Shown: positions 61,025 to 64,000 of the stretch, one piece after another | Layout: the number at the start of each line of letters is the position of its first letter | Position numbering within the stretch: position 1 is the first letter of the stretch | Origin: Sphingomonas sp. Leaf21 | GTDB taxonomy: Bacteria > Pseudomonadota > Alphaproteobacteria > Sphingomonadales > Sphingomonadaceae | Direction: 5' to 3' | Assembly (NCBI RefSeq): GCF_916858675.1 | Contig: NZ_CAKASM010000007.1 | Location: 88,273-152,272, forward strand | DNA length: 64,000 nucleotides | The notes under the pieces: generated by a model | The model's database searches: none | What the model was told of the DNA's origin: nothing | The model's input: the letters and a program-made list of their open reading frames with translations, nothing else | Translations under genes and position numbers: made by a program

Positions 61025-62375
61025 TCATGAATCGATGCCAGCTCTCTCAGCCTTCTGCTTCAGATCTCCCAGAACTCGGGACAGGTTCATCCTGATCGCG
61101 AGCCTGGCTAATGGCTCCCAATAGAGCACCGGCTCGACCCGCAAGACATGGCGAGCTTCGATATCGAGCCGGGTGTGTCCATTCGGCAAAGATGTGAGGG
61201 TGAAACCTGTCATGCTGGTCTCGAAGTAGCCCTGCACATGGGGTGAGTGGACCCGGCGGTAGGGGCTCATTTCTTCCATGGCTGGCGGTTGGGCCAGCAC
61301 CGCGAACGCGAGCCGGTGTTCGGGCTTCCACTCAGTTACCCGCTCCCGTGCTGTGCCGGTGGAGAACTCGCCCAAGCGGATCGCGCCGACACCCTGACCG
61401 AGTAGCTGGCTGCGAAGCGGGTAAGCGAGGCCGGCCATTCCCACCACGCCGGGGTGACCAGAGATCGCGCGTTCGTCAGTGAGCGCCGCCCATGCCGCTG
61501 CCGGAGGTGCGGCTATCTCGATAGATCCATGGGCCGCTATCGGCAGCGTGGGCGGCACGGCCGCTTCAAGTGCAAAAAGGGCGGGAAGAAAGGCCACACT
61601 CGCGACCGTGCGGCCGCCGCCATGAGCAACCTTTGCAACGGCTCGGCCTGCAGCGCCGCCAATCAGCGCCGCAATCGCGCCCAACGGCGCAGCGAGCAGG
61701 ATGCAGACCAAACCCTCAAGTGCCAGCATCACGAGCGCAACCGTGCCGAGCGCTGCGGCAGCCAGCACCAGTCGTGCGGTCGCACCCCCGCTCAGCAGGA
61801 GACGGCGGTTTGCGAGGTAACCGGTGGTGATGCCCACCAGGAAGGGTGTGGCGACGAACAGGCTCCATCCATAGCTGCCCAGGGTTAGCGCAGACACGAG
61901 TACAGCCGCGACGATGATGGCCACGCCGGCAAGCACACCTTGAACCATGTGAGCGATGTTCGCGCCCGGCACCGGAGCCAGGCCATCCTGCCGTTTGGAC
62001 TTGGGTAGTAGTGCCAGTATCACCGCGGCCGCAATCTGCACGACCGGCACTATCGCGACAGCAGCGAGGGCGTAACCCGCACCTGACCAGTTGGCGCGGC
62101 GGAATGATGTAAGTGCAAGCCCGGCCGCTGCCACCAACGAAGCTGTAAACGCAAGAGCAGCGTCACCGGCAGGAAGGCCAGGACTCATGGCCAATCGTCT
62201 TAGCGGCAGCAGCCAGAAGCCAGAAGCCGACGTCGGCTATCAGCGGCGTGCCGCGGGCGATCATCAGCAGCGCGACGACTAGATGCGGTGTCAGCAGCAG
62301 CAGGGGCGCGGTGAGTGCATAAGGTCCCGGCCGCATCGTGCCGGAGAAGGAGGGAAACCGAACGATCGGCATCAC
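61025..62375 (-). pseudogene. frameshifted DUF805-SRPBCC membrane protein gene
   Basis: Two frames together make one protein. Frame one (ATG 62375, MMPIVRFPSFSGTMRPGP) gives the first DUF805-like helices and stops at 62163. Frame two (61025-62194) continues with SFRRANWSGAGYALAAVAIVPVV, further helices, and an SRPBCC/START-like domain (about 165 residues, EIAAPPAAAWAALTDERA). The break is a 7-bp tandem duplication, GCCAGAA twice, at 62212-62225. Removing one copy gives an unbroken frame of 448 codons. SRPBCC domains bind lipids and hydrophobic ligands. The ATG overlaps the desaturase stop, so they are one operon. A downstream ATG at 62194 could give a shorter 389-residue protein that still works. 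Confidence 0.75.
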
Positions 62376-63334
62376 GCTCTCCCTGCCATCGCCGCAGCAC
62401 CGGGCTGCGCTTCATGCCCATGCTCGGGTGCGATCCTGGTAAGTTTACCCTCGCGCGCAAGGTGCTCAGGAAGCGCGATGTTCCAAGCGAGTCCTGCTCG
62501 CTCCAGCAGCAGCACAAAGCCGTAGCCCCAATCGCTTTGGCCCGGATAGAGGCCGATCCGCGCCGAACCGGGGAAGGCATGATGGTTGTTATGCCAGGCC
62601 TCTCCCATCGTTGGGATCGCCGCCCAAGGCACATCGTGAGCCTGCACGCCCGCATCGTTCACCAGCCAGCTCTGCGGTCCGGTGCGGTGCGCCAGGTGGC
62701 CGACGAACCAATGCCCCGACACCGATAGGGTGACGCGCACGCACACACCCCACACGACCCAGCCCCAACCGCCTGCCAGGCACAGAAGCGCGGCTACCGG
62801 CAACTGTTGCGCCATCCAGGTCGCCTCCAGAAAGCGGTAGAACCCGTCGCGTCCTGCGCGTCCCAGATCGAACGAGGGCGGGCACTCCAGCTCCAGACGG
62901 CAATGCATCTGCCACCAAGCGTCGGTTAGCGGTCGGCGACGGTGCGCTAGATAGTCATGGCAATCCGCCCGCCGTTGCGCCCAATCCCGAAGGTCGTGCG
63001 TGCGGATCATCCATAGCGGCCCACTCATGCCCACCAAGGTGCCAGTCCAGACCAGCAGCCGTTCCAGCCACAGGGGACAGTCGAAGCTGCGATGGATCAA
63101 TCGACGGTGGAAGCCGACACTGTGACCGAGCAGGAGCGTAACTCCGGTCAAGCATAGACACGCGGCCAGCGCTCCCCAGCTGAATAGCAGCGGCGCCAGC
63201 AGCAGCGAGGCGGCGAGCATGGCTCCATTCCAAAGCGAATGCACCGGATCCCACCGCACGACACCTTCTACGGGGCTGCTGCCGGGCAGCTCCACCAGCG
63301 AGTTCACCCGGCAGCGTTCAGGATCGAGGGTCAT
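62372..63334 (-). CDS. membrane fatty-acid (acyl-lipid/acyl-CoA) desaturase, transposon cargo
   Basis: A 320-residue integral membrane desaturase with the di-iron histidine boxes: GHSVGFHRRLIHRSF, HDLRDWAQRRADCHDYLAHRR and HNNHHAFPGSA. Hydrophobic pairs lie before box one and between boxes two and three. Delta-9-type desaturases put a cis double bond in membrane acyl chains. ATG 63334 has GGAG six bases upstream; TTG 63346 is an alternative. It is divergent from an ArsR-type regulator gene and probably controlled by it. Confidence 0.87.
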   Translation of the reverse strand: MTLDPERCRVNSLVELPGSSPVEGVVRWDPVHSLWNGAMLAASLLLAPLLFSWGALAACLCLTGVTLLLGHSVGFHRRLIHRSFDCPLWLERLLVWTGTLVGMSGPLWMIRTHDLRDWAQRRADCHDYLAHRRRPLTDAWWQMHCRLELECPPSFDLGRAGRDGFYRFLEATWMAQQLPVAALLCLAGGWGWVVWGVCVRVTLSVSGHWFVGHLAHRTGPQSWLVNDAGVQAHDVPWAAIPTMGEAWHNNHHAFPGSARIGLYPGQSDWGYGFVLLLERAGLAWNIALPEHLAREGKLTRIAPEHGHEAQPGAAAMAGRA

Positions 63335-63346
63335 TCCAGACTCCAA

Positions 63347-63424
63347 GCGTTTAACTCACAGCTTAAATGTTCCTTCGTTCAGCCGCCCTTGTCAAGTGTT
63401 TAGCTTATCCCTTAATTACCAGGC
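63347..63424. promoter_or_regulatory. divergent promoter region with AT-rich inverted repeats
   Basis: Between desaturase and ArsR genes. TTTAA and TTAAA arms (63350-63367) and a similar GTTTAGCTTATCCCTTAA later in the gap form AT-rich inverted sites suited to an ArsR dimer. Confidence 0.4.
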
Positions 63425-63766
63425 ATGCAGAAGGTCTTTGAAGCTTTGGCGTCCACTCCGCGCCGTAAAATCCTGGCCTACCTTGCCCATGCGGAACTCA
63501 GCGCAGGCGAAATCTCGTCACGGTTCGAGATGTCCAAGCCCGCCGTATCACAGCACCTGTCGGTGCTTGAGAACGCTGGCCTAGTGACAAGCGAGAAGCG
63601 GGGCCAGTTTGTGTTCTACCGATTGGCGGCAGACAATCTCGCCAACACGCTGAACGCATACGTGCAGGAGGTTTGCCCCGTGTCGCGGCCATTAAAGGCA
63701 GAGAGCGCCAGCCTCGCACGTGGACGGAATGCCGCTGATGCGGATGTTGGCGAAAAGCGTGAGTAG
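63425..63766 (+). CDS. ArsR/SdpR-family regulator, transposon cargo
   Basis: A 113-residue winged-helix repressor starting MQKVFEALASTPRRKILAYL, with recognition helix MSKPAVSQHLSVLENAGLV and wing EKRGQFVFYRLA. It lacks the CVC metal-binding motif of ArsR/SmtB, so it belongs to the SdpR-like branch that does not sense metals through that site. It should repress the divergent desaturase operon and perhaps itself. A Cys in QEVCPVS near residue 83 is the only one. Confidence 0.85.
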   Translation: MQKVFEALASTPRRKILAYLAHAELSAGEISSRFEMSKPAVSQHLSVLENAGLVTSEKRGQFVFYRLAADNLANTLNAYVQEVCPVSRPLKAESASLARGRNAADADVGEKRE

Positions 63767-63769
63767 GCC

Positions 63770-63910
63770 GCTCGGTTTGCAAGCAGGCTCACTGTATAGC
63801 GAGCAGGCTGTCAGCTAGCGTGAGCACGGTTCCGCGCCGGCTGTCAGTTACTCCGAGCAGAATGCTGCGCTGTTTGCGAGCAGACCGCGCTACGATTGCA
63901 AGCGCCTACA
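63770..63910 (-). repeat. right transposon end with repeated transposase-site motifs
   Basis: Read on the minus strand it begins TGTAGGCGCTTGCAA, then TCTGCTCGCAAAC, TCTGCTCGG, CTGACAGC, GTGCTCACG, CCTGCTCGC and CCTGCTTGCAAAC. It aligns with the left end for about 75 bp. Confidence 0.8.
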
Positions 63911-63916
63911 TATAAC
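63911..63916. repeat. target site duplication, right copy
   Basis: TATAAC directly outside the right inverted repeat. The last 84 bases of the window beyond it continue the interrupted replicon sequence and hold no complete gene. Confidence 0.8.
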
Positions 63917-64000
63917 GATGCAGAGAGGTGGCTCGGTTCATCTGAACAGCTCGACGCGATTGCTAAGTGGAGCGTCCGCCGGTTTCATGCCGCTGCGAGA

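Larger units (their letters stand above)
55839..63910. mobile_element. complete Tn7/Tn402-like transposon, about 8.07 kb
   Basis: Bounded by inverted repeats that start TGTAGGCGCTTGCAA at both ends and flanked by TATAAC. It contains a resolvase, DDE transposase and AAA ATPase operon on the minus strand. The cargo is two small membrane proteins on the left; a two-helix protein, a frameshifted DUF805-SRPBCC gene, a desaturase and an ArsR regulator on the right. Ends carry several copies of a TGCT(C/T)GCAA motif, as in Tn7- and Tn402-type elements whose transposase binds multiple sites. Confidence 0.88.

Noticed and set aside
61025..62194. Intact 389-residue SRPBCC gene starting at 62194
   Set aside because: It would begin in the middle of a DUF805 domain; the preceding helices are encoded in the other frame just upstream and rejoin on removal of the 7-bp duplication.

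Overview
The window is GC-rich throughout, and its gene families and codon use fit an alphaproteobacterium of the Sphingomonas group: Caulobacter-type TonB receptors, beta-propeller phytase, sphingomonad-style polysaccharide genes and an RPA-type replication initiator. No rRNA, tRNA or CRISPR array was seen. A parA-parB-repA block with centromere-like palindromes and iterons at 43.7-47.8 kb indicates a plasmid, megaplasmid or chromid rather than the main chromosome. This is an inference from one module.

Layout. (1) 0.03-29.1 kb is a large exopolysaccharide locus. It holds a LapG-family protease, an export and chain-length module (Wza-like exporter, secreted protein, outer-membrane barrel, Wzc-like tyrosine kinase), two polymerase/ligase-type membrane proteins and two Wzx-type flippases. 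It also holds one priming sugar-phosphate transferase, at least eight further glycosyltransferases, an acyltransferase, a GH16 glycoside hydrolase, a SleB-type wall hydrolase and a PilZ protein. The expected flow is priming on a lipid carrier, sugar addition in the cytoplasm, flipping, polymerisation, then Wzc/Wza-driven export, with the hydrolase trimming the chain. (2) 29.3-41.1 kb is a mixed region: an HNH nuclease, a TonB receptor with phytase, a TonB receptor with tyrosine phosphatase, a RES/Xre toxin-antitoxin pair, and an ABC1 kinase. (3) 41.1-43.7 kb holds a MerR regulator and a glutaredoxin-MauE membrane protein that share mer-type operators on either side of manC. (4) 43.7-47.9 kb is the replication and partition module. 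(5) 47.9-55.3 kb encodes mostly exported proteins: a methyltransferase-like protein, a DUF1593 protein and a subtilisin autotransporter, plus a YbaK deacylase. (6) 55,839-63,910 is a complete transposon of about 8.1 kb, with inverted terminal repeats and a TATAAC target duplication.

The transposon is the most novel structure. Its core is a translationally coupled resolvase / DDE transposase / AAA ATPase operon without a TniQ gene. Its cargo looks membrane-lipid related: a fatty-acid desaturase, a DUF805-SRPBCC protein broken by a 7-bp tandem duplication, an ArsR regulator and small membrane proteins. Other notable points are three TGTTTCCCCGGGGAAACA-type parS candidates, one lying in the ribosome-binding region of repA, and two copies of a mer operator that predict a small regulon. 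All function calls come from reading motifs by eye; no database search was run.
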